From contig JAJUBI010000007.1 in NCBI GenBank assembly GCA_022419385.1, positions 219,768 through 283,767 of the forward strand: a stretch of DNA of 64,000 bases. Reading direction: 5' to 3'. Position 1 is the stretch's first letter. Every line of letters starts with the position of its first letter. The notes under the pieces are model-generated. The model was given only the letters and a program-made list of their open reading frames with translations, was not told where the DNA came from and did no database searches. This DNA comes from Paraconiothyrium sp. Pb-2020 (Eukaryota; Ascomycota; Dothideomycetes; Pleosporales; Didymosphaeriaceae). Positions 31,319 through 42,486 of this stretch are shown here, in pieces. A program made the translations under genes and the position numbers.

Positions 31319-33325
31319 GTTAGTCCTGCACACTTAAGTATTTATATTCTGTTATGTACTTATCTAATATAGTATTATAGAAACGGCGGTGAATAGGGTC
31401 CACGCTAGACCCTACACTAGTAAGGAGGAGCCGCGCATTGCAGATAAGCTATATATAACAAAGCCATTTACTAGTTATATCTTGTAGATTTAGTCAACTA
31501 GCAGTGAGGATATTTTTACTATCAAACAATATCAGGTCAGCGTATACTTTATAGGCATATAGTTGTTCTGCTACACACAGTTCTGGCAATTCTAGATATG
31601 ACGCTGTGCTCTTGGTATGCGAATCCTGGTCTGCTGTCCTAGGCTGGAGCAATAATTCTGGTCGTTGTTGGTATGGAAGTGTTGGCATCAACGAGGCAGG
31701 TTGGAATAATGTTATGCAGGCGTTCAACTCAAGATCTCTTCCGAAGGACGGAGATGAAAGAAGTATTCGCGCTGACCAACCTCACGAACTTTATTACGAT
31801 CATGGCGGTCAAGAAATGGCCGTTCTCACGCGGTTTCTGCCATATCTGATCTGCGAATACGACGGACAAGTCGATATTGGATCCCAGATGTCTCTCTCAT
31901 CCGCTGGACCTGGAAGCCTTAGCACAGCAGACGCAGTACCTAAGAAAAAGCTCAGAAGCTCAACCGTTTGCCTCTTTGCTAAGTTCAAGTGGACGATTAC
32001 CGGCGGGCAAGAAGGCAGCCAACTTGGACGCAGCGAGGGAGATCGTCAAGTAGTGAATGCTGAGCACTCTTCATCCTATGGGTACATTCGCAATGATGCC
32101 GAAGGAGATTGGAAGCATGGTAGATGAGTGTATGGGACAAGGAACTTGAGAATCGTGGATGCGTCTGTGCCTCCACTGGAGACGTTGGGAGATTTCCAGG
32201 CAACTGCGTATGCAGTAGCAGAGAAGGCCACTGATCTCAAAAAGGAAGACTAGGCGTAAGACCTGCAAGAAGGCTATCAGCCGAAAAGCTGCTGATGAAG
32301 ATCGTATTGCACTCGGGCGAAAATGTGGCCCAGCTGGTGCCCACTTGCTGCACCTTGCACCACCGACGGAAATTCGCTGACTATCCGCAGCAACCAAGAG
32401 GATTGGCAAAGTTTCTTACGATAATCGAAAAAATAAAAGCTGATGGACATCAGCCGCTTCGAAAGACATCTGAAGAGCGTGTCGTCCATGCCGCGTGATC
32501 TCGTCATTCAACCCAACAGTTCCACCTTCCACCTATCGAAAGCATGCACATTCCAGCATCGCCTTTCTCCACAGTGGAAACGGGAAACGTGCATCTCCCG
32601 CATGACCTCATCTCCTTCCATTTCGCGGGGTCCGACGTTGTCCTTCATGCAGCAGAGATCGCTCGTTTCAAAACATACCCCAGAAGCTTGATCGTCAGGT
32701 ACAGCGCTCTCATTGGTTGGTGGTTTCACACCATCACATGGCCGCTTCCGTCAATCTCCGCATCATCCTCTTCGCAACGCCATGCTTGTAACGTCGTTAC
32801 ACCATTCATCAATCTGAGCGCCTGACGGTTGCTTGATCTTCACAGGATCGTCAGCTTTTCTGTCGATAGGGTAGGTGAGGCTCACAGCCCCAAGTGACAT
32901 TACCGCAGGATCGCGCGCACAGTTCCACATGCAACAACGCCGCTTGGTCTTAGCACAGACACGCTGAGGTAATATCGATGACGGCGGCGTGAACCATGGG
33001 CTGCGCATATACGTTGGGCTCTTCACTTCGCTAGGTGTCCTCTTGCGCATCACCTGCGGTACCGTGACTGTAGGTTTCCTCGGAGCCTAGCCCTTCTTTT
33101 GTCGTCACTCCTTGCTGCACCATCCTAGCCACCTCACTTTTTCCGGATTTGGAACGCTCGGTTCTTCTTGATGAAAGTAACCTTCTGGCTTTTTGCTTTT
33201 TCCCAATATACCCAGTGTTGATCACCTGCGAGAGTATGTTAGCTGCATATGACTTTAGCCGACCTCTAACCTGACTATAGACACGTTACCGATCAACCTC
33301 ATACATCTCCAGTATACCTGACGGC
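31319..33325. other. Gene-poor sequence with AT-rich block
   Basis: 31319-31520 is strongly AT-rich and contains a small hairpin, TAGGGTC (31394-31400) / GACCCTA (31408-31414). A frame at 31714-32127 has no motif. I see no transposase, LTR pair or tRNA in the rest. Confidence 0.45.
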
Positions 33326-33944
33326 ATGTATACTACGATCCTGCTTAGCAGCTTGCTAGCCAGTGCGCTGGGAGCTCCTCTGGTTGCCCGGCAAAATGAT
33401 ACAGAATGGCAACCTGCTGAAGGCACGGCTGCGACGTGCGATGCCACCGCCGACAAGTACATTTCGCTTGTCATCGGTCCGGAGCAAGGCGATGTAATCT
33501 TTGACCATGCCTGTGCTGGCATCTTGCCGGCCTGCGCGTACCCCGAAAACTTGCCCGAGGGAACGTTTTGCACTCAGACCATCGACTTCAAGTTGGGCGG
33601 ACCTAAAAATAAGACGTTGAATGCTCTGGTTGAGCAGAAGAACAATCACAACAAGCTCAGTGACTGGGCGGTCAACTGTAAGTCTTTCGTATATCGGAGC
33701 AGTGTCACCATGTATTAACCAACTTCAAGTCAGCGTTACTCCAGCCGAGCAGCCCGAGAACTCTGCTGGCGTCTTCCTCACGAAAGCTGACTGCAAGGGT
33801 TACTTCCAAGAGCTCCTCTTGAAGACGGACCCTCAGGGCTGCAACCTCCAAGGTCTTGGGCCTAGCGTTGGCTCGCTCACAGTCGGCGGCACCTCATCGC
33901 TGAAAGATGCGGTATTCAATGTCTCTTTCGTGAAGCGCACGTAG
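33326..33944 (+). CDS. Small secreted cysteine-containing protein (effector-like)
   Basis: Two exons, 33326-33677 and 33730-33944, joined in phase 1 over a 52 bp intron (GTAAGT...AAG); 188 residues. A clear signal peptide (MYTTILLSSLLASALGAPL) is followed by ARQ, a possible Kex2-like processing point. Six cysteines are spaced across the mature chain (ATCDA, HACAG, PACAYP, TFCTQ, ADCKG, QGCNL), which could form three disulfides. Several N-x-S/T sites occur. The splice creates VNFSVTPAEQPENSAG, in frame with both halves. No enzyme motif is seen. Position in a gene-poor, repeat-bearing island is typical of fungal effector candidates, but secreted wall proteins look similar. Confidence 0.8.
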
Positions 33945-34805
33945 ATCCTTATGGTTGGAACTCTCTCATCGGCGTTACATTGGAGGAGTATCGGTATCGG
34001 AACAGGATGTGACGCGGATAAGGCTCCGGGGCGGGAGTCAAGGCGCCCATCGCATCGGTTTCCTCATTCGGATATCAAGTGCTATCGAGTTTTGGGAATC
34101 GGCTCTCTGGTAGGGCTCTGTTGACTCTGTCTATTCCTCACAGCTCTTCAATGTCACGCAATTCAGGTGCCATCCATCTCGCTTTGTTGATATGTAATCA
34201 CAGGCATCTCTTACAGGGGCAATCCGATCACTAACAGCTATTCGAAGAGCCGACGACCATCCTAATGCAGCGCTGACCGATTTTCTAACATGCTGAATCT
34301 CGAGCCGCATAAGAAAAGTCTTTGCCTCAGGAATGCTACAGCGAAGACGCTGCGCGTACGTTCGTCAGCGCAGATGTCGCATCTCGCACAGATGGCAGAC
34401 AATAATTTTGAATTGTACTTACTGTGTCTAAGTTACTAAACTCATCTACAGTAATAATCAGACACGCCCTTGGTTCGGGTCGTTCTTGTAACTATAAACT
34501 TGCAATGTTGCGGGGGCCGATCGGTGATTACTATTCACCAATCTATGCCGAGGGCTGCACGAGGCTGAACCGAACACACGTTACGCACGTATGGGCGATG
34601 AGTGATCGCACGCAACTAAATCAACCATGTCGATTCAGTGTGAAATGGTGTGAAGCTCCTTGATTTTAATATAGGAAGACCGCGACACCAGTCGCAGCTT
34701 CAATGCAAGCAGTTGCGAACTGTGAGGTATTCTTGTCTCATACAAAGAAGGACTTACCACTTTCGGTGTGCTGAACACTCAACGTTGTCTATTCTCAGGC
34801 TTGTG
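33945..34805. other. Intergenic region, 0.86 kb
   Basis: No supported gene. This is the last part of the gene-poor island and the promoter of the next transporter gene. Confidence 0.45.
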
Positions 34806-36719
34806 ATGGAAAAGCAAAAGGAAGACGATTCGTCTGTCAGTATGGGCGATCTCGAGAAAAGTGACCCGATCGAGCCACAAAGCGAGCCCACGTCGCAGTC
34901 TCTGTCGCAACAACAGACTCCAATACATACACCGCGATCAGACACCGCAAAAGAAGAGACGTCTAGCACACCACCTTCAGGAGACGACTGGGACTCCCCC
35001 GAAGACCCAGACAACCCTCAAAACTGGAACCTCGCATCCAAAATATACCACGTGACCGTACCAGGTCTATTCGGCTTCGCTGTGTTCGTCGCTCTCCCCC
35101 TGCCATAACTTTCTGCCACTCTGACCGTCTACAGCACAATCGGCACTTCCATCTACACACCTGCCCTTCGCTCAATCACATCGCACTTCCACATTTCGCG
35201 GACGGTAGCTATCCTCGGCCTGACTCTATACACACTTGGATTGGCCTTTGGTCCTGTCATTGCAGCGCCACTTTCAGAGAGATATGGACGCAAGGTAGTA
35301 TATCTGCTTACAGCTCCGACGTTTATGCTTTTTACGCTGGGCGCGGGGTTTTCCAAGAGCTTTGGGAGTTTTCTGGTGTGTAGGCTGCTTGCGGGTTTGA
35401 CGGGGAGCCCGGCTTTGGCGGTTGGTGAGTGCGGCTTGATTACGCCTATCCTTCGAAGTCGCTGGAGGTGCTTCTTGACTTGTAGGATATCGAGGGATAT
35501 GGAGACGCTGACTATCTACATCAGGTGCGGGCACCACGGCTGATATGTTCCCTCCAGCTCAAAGAGCCAAAGTAACAACGATCTTTCTGATGGCGCCTTT
35601 CGCTGGACCGTCACTTGGGTACATATACCAACCCGTCTCCATTGGGTAATCATTACTTACTATTACAGACCTGTCATCGGTGGCTTCGCAGCGCAGTACA
35701 AAGGCTGGAGATGGACCCAATGGTGCATCCTCTTCATCTCCCTCGCCGTCTTCCTCAGCGCGCTCCCCATGAACGAAACCTACAAAAAAGCCATTCTCAA
35801 GCGCAGAGCGAAGGCGCGCGGCATCCCCGCCTCACTACCCCCCAGCGGCGCCGCCGTCAAGAGCACCGTAATCCAAAACTTCCTCCGCCCAATGCACATG
35901 CTCGTCACAGAAGTACATCCCCCGTCCCCCCGGGGAGATATCCACGCTGACCTCCCCCAGCCCGTAGTCTTCTTCCTCTCCCTCTACACCGCCTTCACCT
36001 TCGCCATCCTCTTCCTCTTCTTCGCTGCTATACCCTACGTCTTCGAACGGCCCCCGTACGCCTTCTCCGTCTCGCAGACAGGCCTCATCTTCCTGGCCAT
36101 CGGCCTAGGCGTCCTGCTCGCTAGTATGACAGGCCTCATCATCGACACCAAGCTCTACCAGGTGCAGCATCGCAAAGCCACTGCTGCGGGGCACATGCAC
36201 GCGCAGCCCGAACACCGGCTGTACAACGCCATGATAGGCAGTGTAGGTATCCCAGTTGGACTATTCTGGTTTGCGTGGACGGCGGATAAAGGCGTGCATT
36301 GGGCGGTCCCCGTTGTGGGCGCTGTGCCGTTTGCGTGGGGGAATCTGTGTCTTTTCGTATGTACCGCGTCCCCTTGTCTCCTCGCGTGCGCTGACGATGC
36401 GGCTGGCTAGATCTCAGCGGCGATGTACATGGTCGACTGCTACGGGCCGTTAAACGGCGCGTCTGCGATCGCGGCGAATGGCATCTTTCGGTATACGCTT
36501 GGGGCGGTGTTTCCGCTGTTTACTATACAAAGTACGCGCTTCACTCTTTGTTGACTGGCAGTGCTAATTGGGACGATTGCAGTGTATCAACGGCTGGGTG
36601 TGGGGTGGGCGACGAGTCTGCTTGGCTTTTTGTCTATCCTCATGCTGCCTATACCGTGGGTTCTGTTCAGATATGGCCCTGCTATACGGAACAGGAGTCG
36701 CTATCCGGTTATGATGTGA
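34806..36719 (+). CDS. MFS transporter, DHA1 (polyamine/multidrug) type
   Basis: Seven exons: 34806-35083, 35135-35424, 35525-35618, 35669-35912, 35961-36356, 36411-36531 and 36583-36719; 519 residues. All phases agree. The first intron uses an uncommon GTTCGT donor but is the only choice restoring GFAVTIGTSIYTP. Family features: NPQNW before helix 1, motif A as PLSERYGRKVVYL, GAGTTADMFPPAQRAK, GPVIGGFAAQYKGWRWTQW, YTFP-like AMYMVDCYGPLNGASAIAAN. The cytosolic N-terminus (~85 residues) is acidic and serine-rich. This is the 12-helix DHA1 group that includes yeast Tpo and many fungicide pumps. Substrate unknown; plasma-membrane efflux is inferred. It converges on another DHA1 gene. Confidence 0.9.
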
Positions 36720-37220
36720 TTGTGCGGCAATACGCTGTAATTATGTAGATACTTTAGCGCACCGTATCTTGAGCATGAGGAGGGAGCTTTTCCGCATGGT
36801 GTTTCCGGGGTCTCGCCCATGGCAAGGATGGTTGAGGACAATGTCCACGGATACGTCATGACATCCCGAGACTAATCTAGTGGGTGATTGTTGCGGGGAT
36901 GGTCCTGATGTGGGGAGCAGGCATGTACAGAAAGTGGGAGGTTTGTTGCGTCGTGCGATCAACTGTATGTTAGTTGATACTGGAATCCTATGCTGTACAA
37001 ATCTTTCCTTGTTGTACACAGAGATTGAAGGACCTAAAGTCGGTGGTACGAGCTCTTTGCGTATGAACAAGATTGACCATTGGTTCTGAGTCTATTCTTG
37101 ACGCCTGGGTACGAAACGCCCGCAGGAGTACGTGGTAATGTAAGGCATCGTTGAAATTTTAATCCATGTGTATGCTATGCTCTTGCGTCGCTAAGTGCTC
37201 AAACCTCCAACCCATCATCT
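36720..37220. other. Convergent intergenic spacer
   Basis: 500 bp between the 3' ends of two transporter genes; no gene seen. A fragmentary frame on the minus strand has no motif. Confidence 0.45.
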
Positions 37221-38945
37221 CTACCCCAAAGCTGCCACCATCCTCACCCTCCACCTCGAGCTCCACCTGCCCATCGCGAACACAACCATCAATCCCGTCA
37301 CCAAGCTCCACAGCCCTAGTATCGTCATAAACCATCCATTCCCAATCGCATGTATAATCGGCTCCGCAACCACCGCGCCCGTAAAACTACATATATTCCT
37401 GACAAAATTATTGATGGCTATGCCTGCAGATGCGCGCTTGGGCATAAACTCCGTCAGCATGGTAGACGAAAGCGAGAAGATGAGCATAGAGCCCACGCCG
37501 AAGAAGAAATTCGCTATCATGGGTACAATCCAGATAGTACCGTACTGCACGGTCCAGCCATACCAGAGCAGCGCACCGGGCCACAGCACGGCTGCGATCC
37601 ACGCATTCTCACGCATGCGGTCTTCTGGCCTGAGAACGAGTTTGCCAAGCTCATCATAGCGTCCTGCCTTGCGTGCCTCGCGGTGCATGATCTTGTCGAT
37701 CCACTTTCCGCCAAATACGCTCGCAAGGATGTAACCCATGGAGCCGGGGATGTAAAGTAGGCCGACGATGATGGTTTTGAAGTTGTAGGGATGCGTGGAG
37801 AAGGACGCTTGGATGCTAATGTTGAGGCAGTACAGGGAGCCGAAGGTGATGGAGGCGTAGTAGACAGTGAGGGCCACGGGCGGGTAGCGGAGCCAGGTGA
37901 GGACGATAAGGGGGTCGAGGAAGTAGCGGCAAAGAGTTTTGAGGGTTGATTTTGTTTTGACCTGAACTGACTGGCGGGTCGAGACGCGGGTGAGGTCTGG
38001 CCTTGCAGTCGTCTTCTCGGAGGTAAGTTGTTGGCTTTGAAAACCACTTTCGTGATCTTTTCGTCGAAGGGTTTCGGGCATAGCAAAGGTGATGAGGACG
38101 AGGGTTAGGCCGCCATAGATGGCGAGAAACCACTGTGTGCTCCGCCAGCCCAGAGTTTGTGCAAGGACGCCACCTATTATGGGAGCGAACAACGGGCCAC
38201 ACAGCGGTCCGAGGTAAAACATCCCCATAGCTCTCCCGCGCTCTTTTGGCTCCCAGATGTCTGCGACGGTCCCTGCACCTACGGCTTGGACGCTCGCGGC
38301 GGCGCCACCAGACAACGTCCGCATCACTATCAACATCGCCATGTTGGTGGAAACAGCCGAGAGGATTGCGAAGACAGTGAACATGGTGAAGGAGATCAGG
38401 TAGATTGTCCGCCTGCCAGCTGTTTCCGAGAATGAAGACCACCATAATGGAAAGATGGCCATGCTGAGCATGTAGACGGCAACGCTCATATTGGCAATCG
38501 TTGAAGACGCTCCGAAGGCGGTGGCTATGTCTTGCAAGGCCGGCATGACAATCGCAGATCCCATGGGAGCGCCCATAGCGCAGCCGGCCACGATGGCTGT
38601 GATGAACCATTTGGTTCGTCGCGCATAATGGTACCCGTTCTCCACTTCGGGAATAATGGTCAACCTGCCAAACAAGCCCCTTCGATTTTTGCGATCCACG
38701 ATGACTGCGTCAGGATTTACCGATGTCGTTCTCGACAGCGTTGTCGGAGGTGCTGGTCCTTTTCTGGTCTGCTCTTCATCGTGTCCGGATGTGGTGGTAG
38801 CCTTGGAGTGTGCTATTGATATCGCGTCCTCGTCTGTGATGTCAACCTCTTTTGCAGCTGCTTCTGGGTCAATAAAATCCACCGATTCGCCTATGCGATG
38901 TTGGTCATTCGATGACTCTGGCAAGTCCTTCTCAGAATCTGGCAT
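37221..38945 (-). CDS. MFS transporter, DHA1 type (Qdr/Dtr1-like)
   Basis: Single exon, 574 residues from the first ATG at 38945; the longer open frame to 39035 begins with a non-ATG codon. The acidic N-terminal ~115 residues precede helix 1 (RTKWFITAIVAGCAMGAPMGSAIVMPAL, of which AGCAMGAPMGSA is distinctive). Motif A reads SETAGRRTIYL, and a motif-C-like GPLCGPLFAPIIGG sits near residue 280. A long central cytosolic loop separates helices 6 and 7. The late motif SSTMLTEFMPKRASAGIAINNFVRN is the DHA1 position that reads Y-x-x-D-x-F/Y in relatives. Similar proteins export organic acids, quinidine or dityrosine in yeast. Lack of introns contrasts with the seven-exon neighbour it converges on, so they are not recent duplicates. 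Confidence 0.9.
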   Translation of the reverse strand: MPDSEKDLPESSNDQHRIGESVDFIDPEAAAKEVDITDEDAISIAHSKATTTSGHDEEQTRKGPAPPTTLSRTTSVNPDAVIVDRKNRRGLFGRLTIIPEVENGYHYARRTKWFITAIVAGCAMGAPMGSAIVMPALQDIATAFGASSTIANMSVAVYMLSMAIFPLWWSSFSETAGRRTIYLISFTMFTVFAILSAVSTNMAMLIVMRTLSGGAAASVQAVGAGTVADIWEPKERGRAMGMFYLGPLCGPLFAPIIGGVLAQTLGWRSTQWFLAIYGGLTLVLITFAMPETLRRKDHESGFQSQQLTSEKTTARPDLTRVSTRQSVQVKTKSTLKTLCRYFLDPLIVLTWLRYPPVALTVYYASITFGSLYCLNISIQASFSTHPYNFKTIIVGLLYIPGSMGYILASVFGGKWIDKIMHREARKAGRYDELGKLVLRPEDRMRENAWIAAVLWPGALLWYGWTVQYGTIWIVPMIANFFFGVGSMLIFSLSSTMLTEFMPKRASAGIAINNFVRNICSFTGAVVAEPIIHAIGNGWFMTILGLWSLVTGLMVVFAMGRWSSRWRVRMVAALG

Positions 38946-39858
38946 GCTTGAAGTGAAATCTGTGGCGAGGAGAGCTGCAACGCTCGAAGTGAGTTTTCCA
39001 TGCGCTGCTGTGGTTAATCCGGGAGTAGGAAGCAAGCATCCGCCGTATCTTCCTCAAATCTATCCCTGCAATTTCGCAAGCAGATCCCACTCTTCAGTCA
39101 CTAACACTTTGACGTGACGTCCACGATTGTGCAAATTTGTCCTCCAAGAGGTAGAAGGAGGAGAGTCGGTGAGTAAGATGTAAGTGAAAGCAAGGTTCAG
39201 ACCTCCAGAGCGAGCATGGTGGCTACCATACCCGCAATCCACGCTCGTGCCGATTGCCGAGCATTTCTCATATCTCGCGAGGGTTACACGCCGCGGAAAG
39301 GCGCCGTCTCCTCGCTTGCAACTCGTATTTTGGCGGGGTATCATGGCCCACGCTCCTTTGGGCTGGCTGCCTCGGTTGTAGCAGGGTCGGCCGCACTATT
39401 TCCGGTAACGGTCATGTCGAGATGATGCTATTGCTGTACTCGGATTGTTGAAGCGGACTATTCGGCGGTGATGAAGCGTCACGGTGTACCACGACGGCTC
39501 GGGGCCAAAGGACTGGTGTTGGATGTGAGTGATGAGGAAGTTGCATCTGAGAACTGCATGATGTCATGAGGAGCTTCACGACAACAACGACATCCTATGA
39601 TTGATGGTGTCACCGAACGATTAGTCAATATCATTCTGCATGCAACAAGCATACCTTTGTAGCCAGAGAGCTTTTGTAGCACTTCAGGTGTTTTCTTTCG
39701 TTTCAAGTCAACGGGCACTGCCGTGATCGGCCTAGACTTGTCGCACAAGCGAAAGCTTGATGCTATCCCTCGCAGATCAAACAACCCCACCATCAACAGG
39801 CCATCCCAGCCCTTCAAAGCTCAATCGACCTTCCAATTCCCTGCAAAGCACCGCTACA
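38946..39858. promoter_or_regulatory. Divergent promoter region
   Basis: 0.9 kb between divergent transporter and methyltransferase genes. No gene supported. Frames at 39184-39451 overlap each other in three phases and are chance. Confidence 0.45.
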
Positions 39859-40770
39859 ATGGCCTCCGCCGCCCCCACCCAGAAACAAGACCGCCTAAAA
39901 GCCCACTTCACCAACCATGCGCCCACCGATCATAACAAACGCTGGGACGACCTTTGGTCCGCTGGAGACTTCCTCCCTTGGGATCGCGGCTACGCAAACC
40001 CTGCGCTCATCGACACGCTCGCCGAACGCAAAGACCTCCTTCCCTCTCCGAAATCTGCAAGCGGAAAGAGGGCACGTGCGCTGGTGCCGGGCTGCGGCAA
40101 GGGCTACGACATTGCGCTGTTCGCCGCGCATGGGTATGATAGCTTTGGGCTGGAGGTCAGCGAGAACGCTGTACGGGTGAGCGAAGAATATCTGAGGGAG
40201 CCAGACGAGGGACCGTTAGAGGGGGAGTATAAAACAAGCGATGAGAACGTTGGGAGGGGAGCGATGAAGTGTTTGTTAGGAGATTTTTTTGAAGATGGCT
40301 GGTTGGAGGGGACGGGCGGGTTGGGAGAGGGATTTGATGTGATATATGACAACACGGTGAGTGGGCTTGGGGATGGCAAGGTGGATATATGTTTTGGTTG
40401 GATTGATGGCTAATTGTGGGGATAGTTCCTGTGCGCGTTACATCCGACGATACGCCCGCAGTGGGCCGCACGCATGGCGCAATTACTTGCGCCGGGAGGC
40501 GTGCTCGTCTGCCTCGAGTTTCCCACACATAAGCCACCGAAATCCGGAGGTCCGCCCTTCTCGCTACCACCGACCGTACATGAGGAGCTTCTGAAGCGGC
40601 CAGGAGAGGAGATACAGTACGATGAGGATGGAAAGGTCCTCAGCACAGATCGAGCGGAGAGCGACAAGGCGCTGGTTCGCGTTGCGCATTGGAAGCCGAA
40701 GCGGACACACCAGGTCGCTATCATCAATGGCGAGATAACAGACTGGGTGAGCGTGTGGCGGCACAAGTAA
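39859..40770 (+). CDS. TPMT-family thiol/thiocyanate S-methyltransferase
   Basis: Exons 39859-40356 and 40426-40770, phase-0 junction across a 69 bp intron; 280 residues. The start MASAAPTQKQDRLKAHF fits the family; an in-frame ATG at 39760 exists but would add an unconserved leader. Features: RWDDLWSAGDFLPWDRG (substrate/SAM-side W motif, residues 28-44), SAM-binding LVPGCGKGYD (75-84), the acidic strand end GLEVS, and GFDVIYDNT|FLCALHP joined across the splice, the family's DxxxD..fLcALhP region. C-terminal WVSVWRHK is typical. Plant and fungal relatives methylate thiols, thiocyanate or halides using S-adenosylmethionine in the cytosol, a detoxification role. Confidence 0.9.
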
Positions 40771-40838
40771 GGTCTGGCCTCTGCAGCTGGACTGCGTTGG
40801 ATTGTTGGTCATGTAAATAGCATGTGCTCGATAGATGC

Positions 40839-41798
40839 TCATGAGACCTTGCGCAAAGAGTTGTAATGCTCGCCCAAACCGTGGCTGTGACGGTAGTAGC
40901 CCAGCCAGATCTCCTTCGTTTCTTCTTCCTTCACGTCGTCTCCAGGCTCAATCTTGTCCACGCGCCCATCGCTGTGCAGAACGTTGATCGTCACGCCGTA
41001 CGATTTCGCCAACGCCATAAGCTCCATGTGTCCACCCCATTCACCAGTCTCCCGAATCTTCTGAAGGTACACCTCCAGCGGTTCCTCCATGAATCCCACG
41101 AAATCGTTGGGATTACTCTCTATGAGGTCTGCCGCCGCATATCTAACCCTCTTGTAATCCGGTAACTTCGGTTCCTCCTGGGTCTTGACCTGTATCCTTG
41201 GCTTAAGCCCCAAGCCCCGCGTCTCCATCTGGTCCGCAACAGCGGCATACAGACAATGCCCATCCGCGCGTATCTCTTTGACCTCAACTCCGTGCTTGCC
41301 AAAGTGCTGTTCCATCCGCGTGCGCTCCTGTTCGCGTAGGTCAGGCATGTTGGCAGCCTCCTCCTTCGCCTGCGCGACGAGCGCATCGTGTTCAGCAGCG
41401 CGGCGTGCAAGGCGTTCCTTTGCACGATTTTTCTTTTTCTTAGGCTCATTCTGCTCGGGTGTATTCCCTCTTGATTGCTCCGGATTCATTGAAAGGTTTT
41501 CCACCGCTTTCGCTACCCCGTTGACCTGCCCCGCCTGCACCTCTTCTTGCTCGACCTCATCTTGCTCGATTGTAGGTTCCTCTTCTGGATGCTCCCCGTT
41601 GAGGATTGCAAGCTCGTGCGCTTGTCGCTCTTTCAGGTCTTGCTCTAAGCGCTCGCATTCGTCGTTCACGCCTTTTCGCGTTTTCTTGGAGGCTTGCTTC
41701 TTCTTTTGCGTGATGCGGGAGATGAGGTCGCGCTGTTCTTTGCGGTGGCGGGCTTGGAGGGTTTCGAGGGTTTCGGGGGCTTCTGGGGCGTCGGCCAT
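40839..41798 (-). CDS. OTU2: OTU-family cysteine protease (Otu2/OTUD6B-like deubiquitinase)
   Basis: Single exon, 319 residues, normal for the family. The N-terminal ~165 residues are charged coiled coil (ETLQARHRKEQRDLISRI, KKKKNRAKERLARRAAEHD). The OTU domain follows, with the catalytic block RADGHCLYAAVADQM (Asp179, Cys182) and the C-terminal catalytic His311 in HGLGEHYNSL, plus GGHMELMALAKSYGV. Order and spacing match yeast Otu2 and human OTUD6B, which act on ubiquitin at ribosomes and in translation control. It converges on the methyltransferase gene with only 68 bp between stop codons, so their 3' untranslated regions probably overlap. Confidence 0.93.
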   Translation of the reverse strand: MADAPEAPETLETLQARHRKEQRDLISRITQKKKQASKKTRKGVNDECERLEQDLKERQAHELAILNGEHPEEEPTIEQDEVEQEEVQAGQVNGVAKAVENLSMNPEQSRGNTPEQNEPKKKKNRAKERLARRAAEHDALVAQAKEEAANMPDLREQERTRMEQHFGKHGVEVKEIRADGHCLYAAVADQMETRGLGLKPRIQVKTQEEPKLPDYKRVRYAAADLIESNPNDFVGFMEEPLEVYLQKIRETGEWGGHMELMALAKSYGVTINVLHSDGRVDKIEPGDDVKEEETKEIWLGYYRHSHGLGEHYNSLRKVS

Positions 41799-42486
41799 GG
41801 TGGAACAGGGGCGATATCTTGGAGTTGAGGTGTGGAGTTAGCATGTACAATTGTTTGGAGATGCGAATGCCTGAGCCGGCTCGGGTCAATGTGTTGCCGA
41901 GATGTACACCTACTTTGTAGGCTAGTTGCTTCTCGTCGGCAACGTTATCATTAGCACTTCGAACACGCCTCTGAACAATGCAGCTTTATTCTTGCCTGCT
42001 TCAAAATCATCTTGGGAGATGTCAAAACGCTTTCTAGACCCAAAGTGCGCAAAGCAGGCATCCGTTTCTGCTCAATTGACAATGATCTTCCCGACGTTCG
42101 ATTGCTCGAGAGCGACTTGTTCCATATGCACGGTCGATATTATACACAAATTGACGCCTTCTCCATGTAGTTTTTTGGAGCTGCTCTGCGGTCGATGCCC
42201 GAGCTGCACGACTTGAAAAGCGCTCCTTTTCCAATCAGCTCTAACTCTCGGTGACAGACAGACATTAGTGAGAGCCATATTCAACTTCTTTGCATGATTA
42301 TTAGATATATGAGCCTGTAGCTGTTCCTTGGTCAGTAATATCGATGAGAAAGTGAAAGTAGATCCTGTTTACCTTCTCCCTGTCGCTCTTGCCTCATTTG
42401 CTTCACGCCGTTCTCTCACTCCATGAGCCACAAAACAAATCACCTTAAGCGACTTCTCTCTATCTTCTTTTTACCACAGAGTCAAC
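41799..42486. promoter_or_regulatory. Divergent promoter region
   Basis: 0.69 kb between the OTU gene and the next plus-strand gene. No gene supported; the last 100 bases are C/T-rich leader sequence. Confidence 0.45.

Noticed and set aside
31606..32127. Open frame of up to 173 codons in the gene-poor island
   Set aside because: It begins with a non-ATG codon; the ATG form is 138 codons, with no motif, signal peptide or intron. Could be a relic but not supportable.
29256..34805. Search for LTR pairs, transposase or reverse transcriptase motifs
   Set aside because: No direct long repeats, DDE or reverse-transcriptase motifs could be read, so the island is not called a transposon.
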